A stretch of DNA of 64,000 nt from Sphingobacterium hotanense (GTDB taxonomy: Bacteria > Bacteroidota > Bacteroidia > Sphingobacteriales > Sphingobacteriaceae): positions 1,550,001 to 1,614,000 of the forward strand of contig NZ_CP030848.1 of assembly GCF_008274825.1 (NCBI RefSeq), given 5' to 3'. The notes beneath the pieces are model-generated. The model was given only the letters and a program-made list of their open reading frames with translations. It searched no databases and had not been told where the DNA came from. This document shows, one piece after another, positions 45,418 to 53,756 of this stretch (within the stretch, counting starts at the first letter, position 1; each line of letters begins with the position of its first letter). The translations under genes were made by a program, and so were the position numbers.

Positions 45418-47076
45418 ATGAAAGCATTAAATACTATTATAACCAATTTTGCTCTTGCTGCAGCCTTAAGTATGACTGCCAGCTGTAGCTTAGACCGATT
45501 CCCCGAAACCACATTCTCCGATCAGGAGTTCTGGAACACGGAGTCTGATTTAAAATTTGCCGCTAACCGTCTATATCAACAACTGGAAGGCTTTGACCTG
45601 GATAACCGTGGCGATGACAATGTCAACCAAACGGTAAATCTAATTAGTAATGGAGCGTGGAGCATTCCGAGCACAAGTTCGGATTGGTCGCAGCCTTATG
45701 AGATGATATTTACGGCAAACAATATCTTGATCAAAGGCGAAAAAGCCGGCGTAGCGGAGGAAATTAAGAACAGATACTTCGCAGAGGCGAAGTTCTTTAG
45801 AGCCTATGCCTATTTTCAACTGGTACAGCGTTATGGTGATGTCCCGTTCTTAACGAAAACATTAGACTTCAATTCGCCAGAATTGAACATGGCGAGAACT
45901 CCAAAAGCTGAAATTGCAAAGCAGCTTTATGAAGATCTTGACTATGCAAAAGACTGGTTGCCGACCGCAAAATCTATCCCTGCGGCTGACTACGGGCGCG
46001 TGAGCAAAAGCGCGGCACAGGCATTAAAGGCACGTATCGGTTTGTTTCTAGGCACATTTGCCAAATACCATGGCGGATCTGATGCGCAGACGCATTTACA
46101 ACAAGCTGTTGATGGTGCCACCTATGTGATGGGGCAGGGACATCAACTGTTCTCGGACTATGCCAAGCTGTTCAATCAAGAAGGCGAGGGACCAGGAAAC
46201 AGCGAGAATATCTTAGTTAAAATCTACGGGGTCGATGCATCCAATGTTATTTTAGCGCATAATTACTCTCGCGACTTAGAAAACGGTCGTGTGGCGGTAA
46301 CCCGTAATCTTATTCGTCAGTATCTCTATACGGACGGTCTCCCAGCGTATAACGAGCGCAATGAATTAAAACCTATGCGTTCAGCCTTCTACATTGCCGA
46401 AGGCGCAGAGCCTAGCTATAATGCGGTTCTGGATAACAGGGATCCACGCCTAGGCTTGACGGTATTTCGCGATGGCGAGCAAGCTTACAAGGGGCCTTGG
46501 GTGCCCACAACAACATTAGGTGCTCGAACAGCATATGCGACTAAAAAAGGATTCAACATTCCAGATTGGCAAACCTCAGGTTCGGCGACGACAGATAGGA
46601 TATTAATCCGCTATGCTGAAGTGTTATTAACCTATGCCGAGGCGAAATACGAACTAAACGGATCGATATCCGACGAGGATTTAGACAAGAGCATCAATTT
46701 ATTGCGCAGTAGAGTTGGAATGAACGTGAAACTTTCCAATGCCTTTGCAGCGGCTAATCAATTGAGTATGCTTGAGGAGATCCGTCGTGAAAGAAACGTT
46801 GAATTAGCACTTGAGGGTTTCCGTTATCCTGATTTGATTCGTTGGAAACTAGCAGAAAATGCATTGACACAAGATATTCTGGGTGCAAAATATAATGCTA
46901 CGGATTGGGTCGGAGCCGATATCAAGAACTTAAACTTGAATGCTGACCAGATTTTAATTGTGGAGGATAAAAGCACTCGAAGATTTAACCCTGCGAAAGA
47001 TTATTTGTATCCGGTTCCTTTGAATGAGATTTCATTGAGTGGCGGTGCAGTAGTTCAAAACCCTAATTGGAAATAA
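45418..47076 (+). CDS. SusD/RagB-family lipoprotein
   Basis: Surface glycan-binding lipoprotein of 552 residues with lipobox TASC (Cys23). The N-terminal TPR-like part includes AEAKFFRAYAYFQLVQRYGD and VSKSAAQALKARIGLFLGT. The C-terminal SusD domain includes EEIRRERNVELALEGFRYPD and ends in AVVQNPNWK. It pairs with the SusC before it and is followed by a small surface lipoprotein after one base. Confidence 0.96.
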   Translation: MKALNTIITNFALAAALSMTASCSLDRFPETTFSDQEFWNTESDLKFAANRLYQQLEGFDLDNRGDDNVNQTVNLISNGAWSIPSTSSDWSQPYEMIFTANNILIKGEKAGVAEEIKNRYFAEAKFFRAYAYFQLVQRYGDVPFLTKTLDFNSPELNMARTPKAEIAKQLYEDLDYAKDWLPTAKSIPAADYGRVSKSAAQALKARIGLFLGTFAKYHGGSDAQTHLQQAVDGATYVMGQGHQLFSDYAKLFNQEGEGPGNSENILVKIYGVDASNVILAHNYSRDLENGRVAVTRNLIRQYLYTDGLPAYNERNELKPMRSAFYIAEGAEPSYNAVLDNRDPRLGLTVFRDGEQAYKGPWVPTTTLGARTAYATKKGFNIPDWQTSGSATTDRILIRYAEVLLTYAEAKYELNGSISDEDLDKSINLLRSRVGMNVKLSNAFAAANQLSMLEEIRRERNVELALEGFRYPDLIRWKLAENALTQDILGAKYNATDWVGADIKNLNLNADQILIVEDKSTRRFNPAKDYLYPVPLNEISLSGGAVVQNPNWK

Positions 47077-47077
47077 C

Positions 47078-47617
47078 ATGAAAAAGAAAATCAATCATAT
47101 CAGAAATAAAGCTTCTCAAATCCTGCTGCTCTTCATGGCAGTAACAAGTTTATTTGCCTGTAAAGAGGATAGAGAAGTATTGCCTGGTTTGCCGGAATAC
47201 GAGCACCATTACTATGTGGTTTATATGCCGAACAACAACTCGGCAGTAACTGTTAAGCGCTCGCAAACCGCCTTGCTCGAACTCCCTGTGCAATTTTATT
47301 CCGAATTCGAGCGTAACTACGACGCTATTGCTCACTATGTAGTCAGTATAGACGGGATCAATAACCCGGCGGAATTGGGCAAAGACTTTGAGGTCGTTGA
47401 TGCTTCGGGCAACAAGATTAGCCCCATTGCCGGCAAATATCAAATCGTATTCCCAGGCGCCAAAAAAGCACAAGCTAAGATTTACATCAAATTATTAAAC
47501 AACACGGCAGCAACTGGACGTCGCTCCGTGGCCATCAATCTCGTTGATAATATTCAAGAGCAATTCCGAGTTGATGTTTTTTCTACCGCGTTCAAACGTA
47601 CTGTTAACATAGATTAA
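47078..47617 (+). CDS. DUF1735/BT_3987-like surface lipoprotein
   Basis: Lipoprotein of 179 residues with lipobox LFAC (Cys28). It is mostly beta-rich, with YYVVYMPNNNSAVTVKRS, AHYVVSIDGIN and a closing Ig-like stretch FPGAKKAQAKIYIKLLNN, in line with the DUF1735 N-terminal domain of PUL-encoded surface glycan-binding proteins. Short for that class: the usual extra carbohydrate-binding or enzymatic domain is absent. Encoded directly after SusD, so probably an accessory glycan-binding subunit of the same complex. Confidence 0.72.
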   Translation: MKKKINHIRNKASQILLLFMAVTSLFACKEDREVLPGLPEYEHHYYVVYMPNNNSAVTVKRSQTALLELPVQFYSEFERNYDAIAHYVVSIDGINNPAELGKDFEVVDASGNKISPIAGKYQIVFPGAKKAQAKIYIKLLNNTAATGRRSVAINLVDNIQEQFRVDVFSTAFKRTVNID

Positions 47618-47638
47618 TGGTTTTAATAGGTTAAAGCT

Positions 47639-47670
47639 GTACCAACCCGAGCAATTGGGTTGGTACTATT
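47639..47670 (+). terminator. intrinsic terminator after the SusCD operon
   Basis: Perfect 10-bp stem GTACCAACCC (47639-47648) and GGGTTGGTAC (47657-47666) with 8-base loop and TATTTGTTT tail. It separates susCD transcription from the HTCS gene and overlaps an upstream in-frame ATG at 47655, which is therefore unlikely to be the HTCS start. Confidence 0.85.
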
Positions 47671-47741
47671 TGTTTAAGGATAAACGTAAACTTGAAAATT
47701 CGCACGAAAATTCCTATTATGTTGTACCAAATACGCCTAGT

Positions 47742-50700
47742 ATGAGACGGATTCTGTGTTCCCTGGTATTCTTTTGTTCTTTGCTATCCCTGTCGTTTGC
47801 TCAAATGCATACGCAGGAAGCTCGTTTTTTCCACTTGTCTACGAAGGACGGATTATCACAAAGTACTGTCTTTTCCATGCTTCAAGACCATCAGGACTTT
47901 ATTTGGATCGGCACCCGCGACGGACTTAATCGTTACGATGCTAGTAAATTCAGAATTTATCGAACCGCCTTATCAGATTCTACGTCGCTCTCGGATAGCT
48001 ATATAACCAGTCTTTTTGAAGACTCAAAAAAGCGACTATGGGTCGGCACAGCAATAGGGCTCAATCTATATTTTAGAGATACGGACGATTTCAAACGTAT
48101 CGCCATCGGCAGTAATCCCGCTGTGGAACCTCTGATTTATGCCATTACCGAGGATAAAAACGGCTACATCTGGATCAGTAGTAATCAGGGATTATATAGA
48201 ATCCAATGCAATGATGATGACATTAGCGTACAATTAGCTTTCAACGGAAGAAATATCAGTGATCAGTCCTTTCCCAATAATGCGGGAAATATACAGCAGC
48301 TATATCATGATCTTAAGAATAGGCTTTGGGTAAGTACGAACGGCGGATTATATGTGTTCTCGGCGGGCGGCGAAACTGGTCTTAATAAGCTAATCTATAG
48401 CTTTCAACGCAAAGCAGGACAGCTCAATAATGACGAAGTACGCTTTGTATATGAAATGAAACCGGGCGTATTCTGGATAGGCACCAAAGAAGGAGGAATC
48501 AATGTTTTCAATGAAGCATCGAAGTCTTTTACCTATCTAACTACGAAAAGCGGATTCAGCGAGGGCGCAACATTGAGCAGCAACGACGTCCGCAGCCTTA
48601 TTAAAGATAAAAGAGGCGGCTATTGGATAGGTACGATCAATGGCTTGAACTACTATGAGGAGGGCAGGGGCTTTAGGAATTATTTCAAAAAGGAAAATGA
48701 TATCAACTCGCTTGCTGATAATTCGATTCGGCCGATATTTCAAGACCGTAGAGGTTCGATCTGGATCGGAACCTATTATGGTGGCATCAGCGTCTATGAT
48801 CGGCATCTTCCGGTTTTCCAGCATTACAGCAAGGATGGCCGTCCTGCTAGTCTATCCTACAATGTTGTCAGCGGCATAGTACAAGATAAGAACGGCGGTT
48901 ATTGGATAGGAACCGAAGGCGGTGGGCTGGACTATATGAATTCTTCAAAAAAGGTAGTCCGACATTATAGCCATCAACAGAGCCAAACCAATTCGCTGAG
49001 CAATAATCATGTCAAGCATATTTTTATCGATAGTAAATCCAACGTATGGATAGGAACCTATTCCGGCGGCTTGAACATACTGAAGCCTGATCAACAAGGA
49101 TTTGAGCATATCAAAAATGATCCCAACGATGCGACGTCACTGTCCAGTAACAATGTTTACAGCATCAAGGAAGACCATCAAGGTAATTTTTGGATCGGAA
49201 CCTATGGGGGCGGATTAAATCTGAAGAAAGCAGGTACCAAAGGCTATTATGAGCAATATATGCCCGGTAAAAGGCCTCCTTACAACCTTTCTTCCGAAAT
49301 GGTCCGTACGGTCTTCATCGATTCAAGGAGAAATGTATGGGTCGGCACAGAGAACGGGCTTAATGTAAAGTGGGCGAGTAAAGAGGCTTTTGATGTTTTC
49401 TTTCCGAAGGTTGGCGATGCACATTCCATCAGTGGCTCTATTATCCTCAGTATCTTTGAGGACAGCAAGGGCAGGCTGTGGGTGGGAACTTCCAAAGAAG
49501 GCTTAAACCTATTTGACTATGAAACGAAGCAGTTCAAACGCTATACACAGAAGGAAGGGCTGCCGGGGAATAATATTGTCGGCATCTTGGAAGATGCCAA
49601 TAAGCTTTGGATAAGTACAAATAACGGTATCTGTTCCTTCAATCCGGAAAAAGGGGAGTTTGCTCCTTTCAACATGAAGGACGGATTATTGGGTAATGAA
49701 TTCTCCATTGGGGCGGCGTTTAAGAGCAGCGACGGTGAAATTCTGTTTGGCGGGACACATGGTATTACCTCATTTTATCCTCGCCAAATCGGGAGCAGCG
49801 GATACAGTCCGAAGGTGACTTTCACGGATCTAAGAATCCATAATCAACCCATCGATCCGCAGCGCGGAACCCTATTGCCTTTCCAATTGGCGGTGAATCC
49901 AAAGTTTGAGCTGCCCTACAACAAGAATACTTTTAGTATCGACTTTGCAACGTTGAATTACGTTACGCCCGAAAAGAATAAATATGCCTATAAATTAGAG
50001 GGGCTGGAGGAAGATTGGAACTATGTAAATATCCCAACAGCAACCTATACCAACCTTTCTCCAGGAAAATATACGCTTTTGATTAAAGGAGCGAGCAATG
50101 ATGCGGTATGGTCGCAGGAGATCAATAGGTTGGAATTAACGATTCTTCCCCCTTGGTGGCTAACCTGGTGGTCGATATGTATTTATGTGTTATTGGGGCT
50201 GAGCATATTCTACATCATCATTCAATTTATTAAATCGAAGAGTGAGCTAAAATACCAGTTGGAATTGGTCAATCTAGAGACTGCCCACGAAAAGAAAGTA
50301 GCGGAAATGAAGGCGAATTTCTTTACCAATGTATCGCATGAGTTGCGGACGCCCCTGATGCTTATTCTTAGTCCTTTGCAACAGATTCTATCTACTACTG
50401 CCGACCATGATAGCAAGCCAACACTCCGTGTGATGAAGAAGAACGCACAGCGTTTGTTGCTGCTCGTCAATGAGCTCTTGGATGTAAGGAAAAGTGAATT
50501 GGGACTCTTAAAGCTACAGGTTGCTCAATACGACCTCCATGCAGTCATCTTGGATGTGCTCGAATCCTTCAAAAATGATTTTCAAAGCAAGCAAATAGAA
50601 GTTCGATTGGAAGTTGAGGACGATCTGCCGGACGTTTGGATCGATATCAATCAGATGGAGAAAGTTTGCTTCAATATACTTTCCAATGCGTTGCGGTTTA

Positions 50701-51965
50701 CACCTGAAGGAGGGGAAATCAAATTATCGCTATCGCAAGAAGAGGCACAGGAGAGATATCCGGAAGGGATGCTGCAACTGTGTGTTACGGATTCCGGTCC
50801 AGGGATTCCGAAACACGAACTGGAAACCGTTTTTGAGTTTTTCTATCAAGGCGATCAAAACCTATCCAGCAAGAAATATAGTAGTGGAATCGGTCTTTCT
50901 CTTTCGAAAGATATTGTAGAGCTGCATCATGGTGAGATTTACGTAGAAAGCCAAAATGAAGAAACGGACAAACCTTCGTACACCAGTTTTTACATCCGAA
51001 TTCCTCTAGGGAAAGCTCATTTAAAGGCGGAGGAAATATTGCAGGTCTCTCCGCAGAATCAACCTTCGCTCGGAGATGTAGAAACAACAGCTGTAGTGCA
51101 AAATCCTACGCTGCCAACCGAGGAGGCTATCGAAATAGCTGAGCATATTCCTTCAAAAGAGCGTAAAATGGTGCTGTTGGTCGATGACAATGAAGAGATT
51201 TTGCAGTTTCTTTATCAGCAATTGAACAAAAACTATCAGGTGCTGCTGGCGAGAGATGGCGAAGAGGCATGGAAGCAGGTTTCAGAAAACTTGCCCGATC
51301 TTGTTATTTCCGATGTCATGATGCCCAATGTCGACGGCATCAGCCTCGCAAAAATGATGAAATCTAACGCTACTACGTCGCATATTCCCGTAATTCTACT
51401 TACCGCGCTATCCTCTACAGAAGATATGAAAACCGGGATGCATGCGGGATCGGATGATTACTTGACCAAGCCCGTAAACATCGAAATTCTAGCGCTGAAA
51501 ATCCAGAACATACTCTTTACGCAGCAAAGTTTCAGGAAGCATTTTGTTAAAGAATATCTATTAAAGGATAAGAAAGAGGACGAGGAAACAGCGAATGAGG
51601 AAATGGGTTTTCTCAGTAAACTAGTCAGCTTTATTGAAGAGCATTTGGCTGAGGAGGAACTCAATGTCATGCAGCTCGCCAATCAGATTGGTATGAGCAG
51701 ACCCGTGCTCTATAGAAAAGTAAAACAACTGACAGGCCTCAGCATCATCGAAATGATCAACGCCGTAAGACTGAGAACCGCCAGCACACTGCTCGGAAAT
51801 AAAGAACTCAGTATTGCCGAAGTTGCTTATTCCGTAGGATTCTCCGATCCTAAATGGTTTAGCAAGACTTTCAAAGCTTTTTATGGAATCACACCTTCGC
51901 AGTTCATTAATTTGGAAGTAGAGGAGAAGGTTAAGCTGATGAATGCTAATAAATTGGTTAAGTAG
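47742..51965 (+). CDS. hybrid two-component system regulator (HTCS)
   Basis: Single-chain sensor and transcription factor of 1407 residues, starting MRRILCSLVFFCSLLSLSFAQ (signal peptide). Periplasmic part: repeated two-component propeller blades (LWVGT, IWIGT motifs), about 30-715, then a Y_Y_Y domain. Membrane segment about 805-830 (WWSICIYVLLGLSIFYIIIQ). Cytoplasm: HisKA with His866 in NVSHELRTPL, HATPase (SGPGIPKHE, SSGIGLSLSKDIVELHHG), receiver with Asp1191 in ISDVMMPNVDG, and a C-terminal AraC helix-turn-helix (about 1300-1400). It should sense an oligosaccharide in the periplasm and activate the neighbouring susCD/GH2-lyase genes. An ATG at 47655 would put the terminator stem and a hydrophilic 29-residue extension ahead of the signal peptide. 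Confidence 0.96.
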   Translation: MRRILCSLVFFCSLLSLSFAQMHTQEARFFHLSTKDGLSQSTVFSMLQDHQDFIWIGTRDGLNRYDASKFRIYRTALSDSTSLSDSYITSLFEDSKKRLWVGTAIGLNLYFRDTDDFKRIAIGSNPAVEPLIYAITEDKNGYIWISSNQGLYRIQCNDDDISVQLAFNGRNISDQSFPNNAGNIQQLYHDLKNRLWVSTNGGLYVFSAGGETGLNKLIYSFQRKAGQLNNDEVRFVYEMKPGVFWIGTKEGGINVFNEASKSFTYLTTKSGFSEGATLSSNDVRSLIKDKRGGYWIGTINGLNYYEEGRGFRNYFKKENDINSLADNSIRPIFQDRRGSIWIGTYYGGISVYDRHLPVFQHYSKDGRPASLSYNVVSGIVQDKNGGYWIGTEGGGLDYMNSSKKVVRHYSHQQSQTNSLSNNHVKHIFIDSKSNVWIGTYSGGLNILKPDQQGFEHIKNDPNDATSLSSNNVYSIKEDHQGNFWIGTYGGGLNLKKAGTKGYYEQYMPGKRPPYNLSSEMVRTVFIDSRRNVWVGTENGLNVKWASKEAFDVFFPKVGDAHSISGSIILSIFEDSKGRLWVGTSKEGLNLFDYETKQFKRYTQKEGLPGNNIVGILEDANKLWISTNNGICSFNPEKGEFAPFNMKDGLLGNEFSIGAAFKSSDGEILFGGTHGITSFYPRQIGSSGYSPKVTFTDLRIHNQPIDPQRGTLLPFQLAVNPKFELPYNKNTFSIDFATLNYVTPEKNKYAYKLEGLEEDWNYVNIPTATYTNLSPGKYTLLIKGASNDAVWSQEINRLELTILPPWWLTWWSICIYVLLGLSIFYIIIQFIKSKSELKYQLELVNLETAHEKKVAEMKANFFTNVSHELRTPLMLILSPLQQILSTTADHDSKPTLRVMKKNAQRLLLLVNELLDVRKSELGLLKLQVAQYDLHAVILDVLESFKNDFQSKQIEVRLEVEDDLPDVWIDINQMEKVCFNILSNALRFTPEGGEIKLSLSQEEAQERYPEGMLQLCVTDSGPGIPKHELETVFEFFYQGDQNLSSKKYSSGIGLSLSKDIVELHHGEIYVESQNEETDKPSYTSFYIRIPLGKAHLKAEEILQVSPQNQPSLGDVETTAVVQNPTLPTEEAIEIAEHIPSKERKMVLLVDDNEEILQFLYQQLNKNYQVLLARDGEEAWKQVSENLPDLVISDVMMPNVDGISLAKMMKSNATTSHIPVILLTALSSTEDMKTGMHAGSDDYLTKPVNIEILALKIQNILFTQQSFRKHFVKEYLLKDKKEDEETANEEMGFLSKLVSFIEEHLAEEELNVMQLANQIGMSRPVLYRKVKQLTGLSIIEMINAVRLRTASTLLGNKELSIAEVAYSVGFSDPKWFSKTFKAFYGITPSQFINLEVEEKVKLMNANKLVK

Positions 51966-51991
51966 TAGTTAGTATTTAGTAGTTAGTATTT
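51964..51991 (+). repeat. 14-bp tandem duplication at the HTCS stop
   Basis: AGTAGTTAGTATTT is repeated twice in tandem and overlaps the HTCS stop codon (51963-51965). It may come from local slippage. Confidence 0.7.
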
Positions 51992-52053
51992 AGACCTATA
52001 GCGTCCATTCTAGCTGCTATCTTTCGATTAGTTTGAAGCTTGGATTCGTTTTT

Positions 52054-52325
52054 CTGAACCAGGAAAGGAAGGATGCAAGGATTGGCAGGATCCTGTTCAT
52101 TTTATCATCCTTCCTTTCCTGGTTCAGAAACAGCCACTTTTTTTCTTTCAACATGATCCTGATAATCCTTGCATCCTTCCTTTCCTGGTTCAGAAGCAGC
52201 CGCTTTTTTTCTTTCAACAGGATCCTGATAATCCTTGCATCCTTCCTTTCCTGGTTCAGAAACAGCCACTTTTTTTCTTTCAACAGGATCCTGCCAATCC
52301 TCAAATCCTTCCTTTCCTGGTTCAG
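52054..52325. repeat. 66-bp tandem repeat array with head-to-head first unit
   Basis: A forward copy (CTGAACCAGGAAAGGAAGGA from 52054, with GGATTGGCAGGATCCTGTT) meets an inverted copy whose 3' end GGTTCAG is at 52121-52127. Three further inverted copies end at 52187-52193, 52253-52259 and 52319-52325, an exact 66-base spacing. The first pair forms a 22-bp perfect palindromic arm with about 30 bases between. The period is divisible by three, so both strands appear open. These frames are not called as genes. Same family as 29691-29871. Confidence 0.92.
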
Positions 52326-52370
52326 ACAAAAAAGCAACTACTTTACATCAATCGCTATTCATTCCTTTTT

Positions 52371-52451
52371 CATACCCAAATCATAGCCCTTCCGGAGCGG
52401 GTTTGATACGGTTATGAAAGGGGAGTGAAAGGGATTTGAAAGGGCTTTAAG
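52371..52451. repeat. dispersed hairpin element, copy C
   Basis: CATACCCAAATCATAGCCCT, CCGGAGCGGGTTTGATACGG, GGGGAGTGAAAGGG and TTTGAAAGGGCTTTAAG align with copies A (4492) and, inverted, B (29544). It lies 45 bases from the 66-bp array, the same arrangement (inverted) as at 29544-29871. Confidence 0.7.
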
Positions 52452-52527
52452 TCGAACGAGACTTATTCCTTTCTTTATTCGAAGCAATGATTAATACCAA
52501 ATGGATTTTTAATGGTGCAGTAAAAGA

Positions 52528-52558
52528 AACAGCAGATTTACTTGATAAATCTGCTGTT
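52528..52558. terminator. bidirectional terminator after the sialidase gene
   Basis: Perfect 13-bp stem AACAGCAGATTTA (52528-52540) with TAAATCTGCTGTT (52546-52558), loop CTTGA. On the minus strand TTTCTTTT follows, so it ends the sialidase transcript. The rest of 51992-52588 contains only the repeats. Confidence 0.87.
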
Positions 52559-52588
52559 ATTAAAATCTTATTTAAATGTGTGGGTAGC

Positions 52589-53746
52589 TTATTTAATATC
52601 TTCCTTGACGAAGACTATCTCTTTGTAGTTATTCTTTTCGTATAGAATTCCGATTTGATTTTTATTGATCAATACGAGATCTGAATAGGCGGAATAATCG
52701 CCTTTCATGTTTTCCGGCGCTTTGGCGATTGTTTTATTGAAATACCAAGTCTTGCCTTTGTCTTTGGATAGTCGCAGGGTTAGGTTATTACGTCGCGTTT
52801 GATCGGCGGCATTGAGATGTGCGAGGATAAAGTTTTTACCTTTTTTCCAGGACAGCACCGATGCTTGGTTGATTGGGTCTTGAAGGTTGGGGTCGGTGAC
52901 TGATGACTCCCATGTTTCTCCGCCGTCTACAGAGCGCGATACGATACGCAACTTTGGATTGAGCTGTTGATTTCTGGAGCTCATATAGACTTCATTTTCA
53001 TCGACCTGCGCGGCCATGGATTCATTCGATCCGGCATACGGAATATTTTCGCTCAATTGAAATGTTTTTCCATGATCGTCGGAGTAGAAGGCATGTGCAT
53101 TCCAGTCTTTTCCTTGTGGATCAGGTGCGCCGGCACTATGATTCGCAGCGATGTATATCCTTCCTTTGTTCGGACCGCTGACGAATTGGAAAGCATGTCC
53201 TGGAGTGTTCGCAGAGGTTCGCCAATCTTCCTTGAAGTTATAGGCAGGGTTGATTTCTGGTTGTTTTGGACGGTGCGTAGATGATGTGATGTTGATTGCT
53301 TCCGACCATGTTTTGCCGCCATCGCTTGAACTGATGTACCAGTTTTCTCTCAATCCTTTTCCTTTTCGTACTTCCCCCTCATGGTTGTTTCCGGTGTTAT
53401 AGAAAAGAAAAATACGGCCATTCTTAAAGTTGCGGTTTAATAGGTCGACCACAACAGCAGGGTTGCCGGCTTGTAGGTTCTCATAATCTACAATTACTTG
53501 CAAGGAGCCCCAGGTTTTGCCTTGATCATTGCTGATTTTGCAAACGATATCTACGTTTCCATAATCGCCGGCATGGTCTACACGGCCTTCGGCAATCGCC
53601 ATCAAGTCGCCATTCTTATTTTTTATGATGGCAGGAATGCGATAGCTGGCATATCCATCTTCGCCAGATTTGAAAACTGTAGTTTCTTGGGCAATACTGC
53701 CCACATAGCAGGCTACTGCTAATAAGCTTAGGTAGATTTTTTTCAT
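52589..53746 (-). CDS. exo-alpha-sialidase (GH33)
   Basis: Exported neuraminidase of 385 residues; signal peptide MKKIYLSLLAVACYVGSIAQ. The arginine motif is YRIP at 35-38. Asp boxes of S-x-D-x-G-x-T-W type recur: SNDQGKTW (72-79), SSDGGKTW, SDDHGKTF, SVDGGETW, SKDKGKTW. The six-bladed propeller length is normal, without an added lectin domain. It should release terminal sialic acids from glycoconjugates in the periplasm or outside. Transcribed with the upstream ROK gene (10-base gap) and divergent from the MFS-FAD-SusCD run. Confidence 0.94.
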   Translation of the reverse strand: MKKIYLSLLAVACYVGSIAQETTVFKSGEDGYASYRIPAIIKNKNGDLMAIAEGRVDHAGDYGNVDIVCKISNDQGKTWGSLQVIVDYENLQAGNPAVVVDLLNRNFKNGRIFLFYNTGNNHEGEVRKGKGLRENWYISSSDGGKTWSEAINITSSTHRPKQPEINPAYNFKEDWRTSANTPGHAFQFVSGPNKGRIYIAANHSAGAPDPQGKDWNAHAFYSDDHGKTFQLSENIPYAGSNESMAAQVDENEVYMSSRNQQLNPKLRIVSRSVDGGETWESSVTDPNLQDPINQASVLSWKKGKNFILAHLNAADQTRRNNLTLRLSKDKGKTWYFNKTIAKAPENMKGDYSAYSDLVLINKNQIGILYEKNNYKEIVFVKEDIK

Positions 53747-53756
53747 AGAAGGTATA

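Noticed and set aside
47655..47741. N-terminal extension of the HTCS
   Set aside because: Overlaps a strong terminator stem and would place 29 hydrophilic residues ahead of a good signal peptide.
52054..52325. CRISPR array
   Set aside because: Units are contiguous and nearly identical over their whole length, with no unique spacers, one copy is inverted, and no cas genes are in the window.
52017..52386. Overlapping ORFs of 106 and 117 codons on opposite strands (repeating NQERKDARI-type and SFLSWFR-type peptides)
   Set aside because: They are read-through of the 66-bp repeat, open in several frames because the period is a multiple of three. No start context, signal or family.
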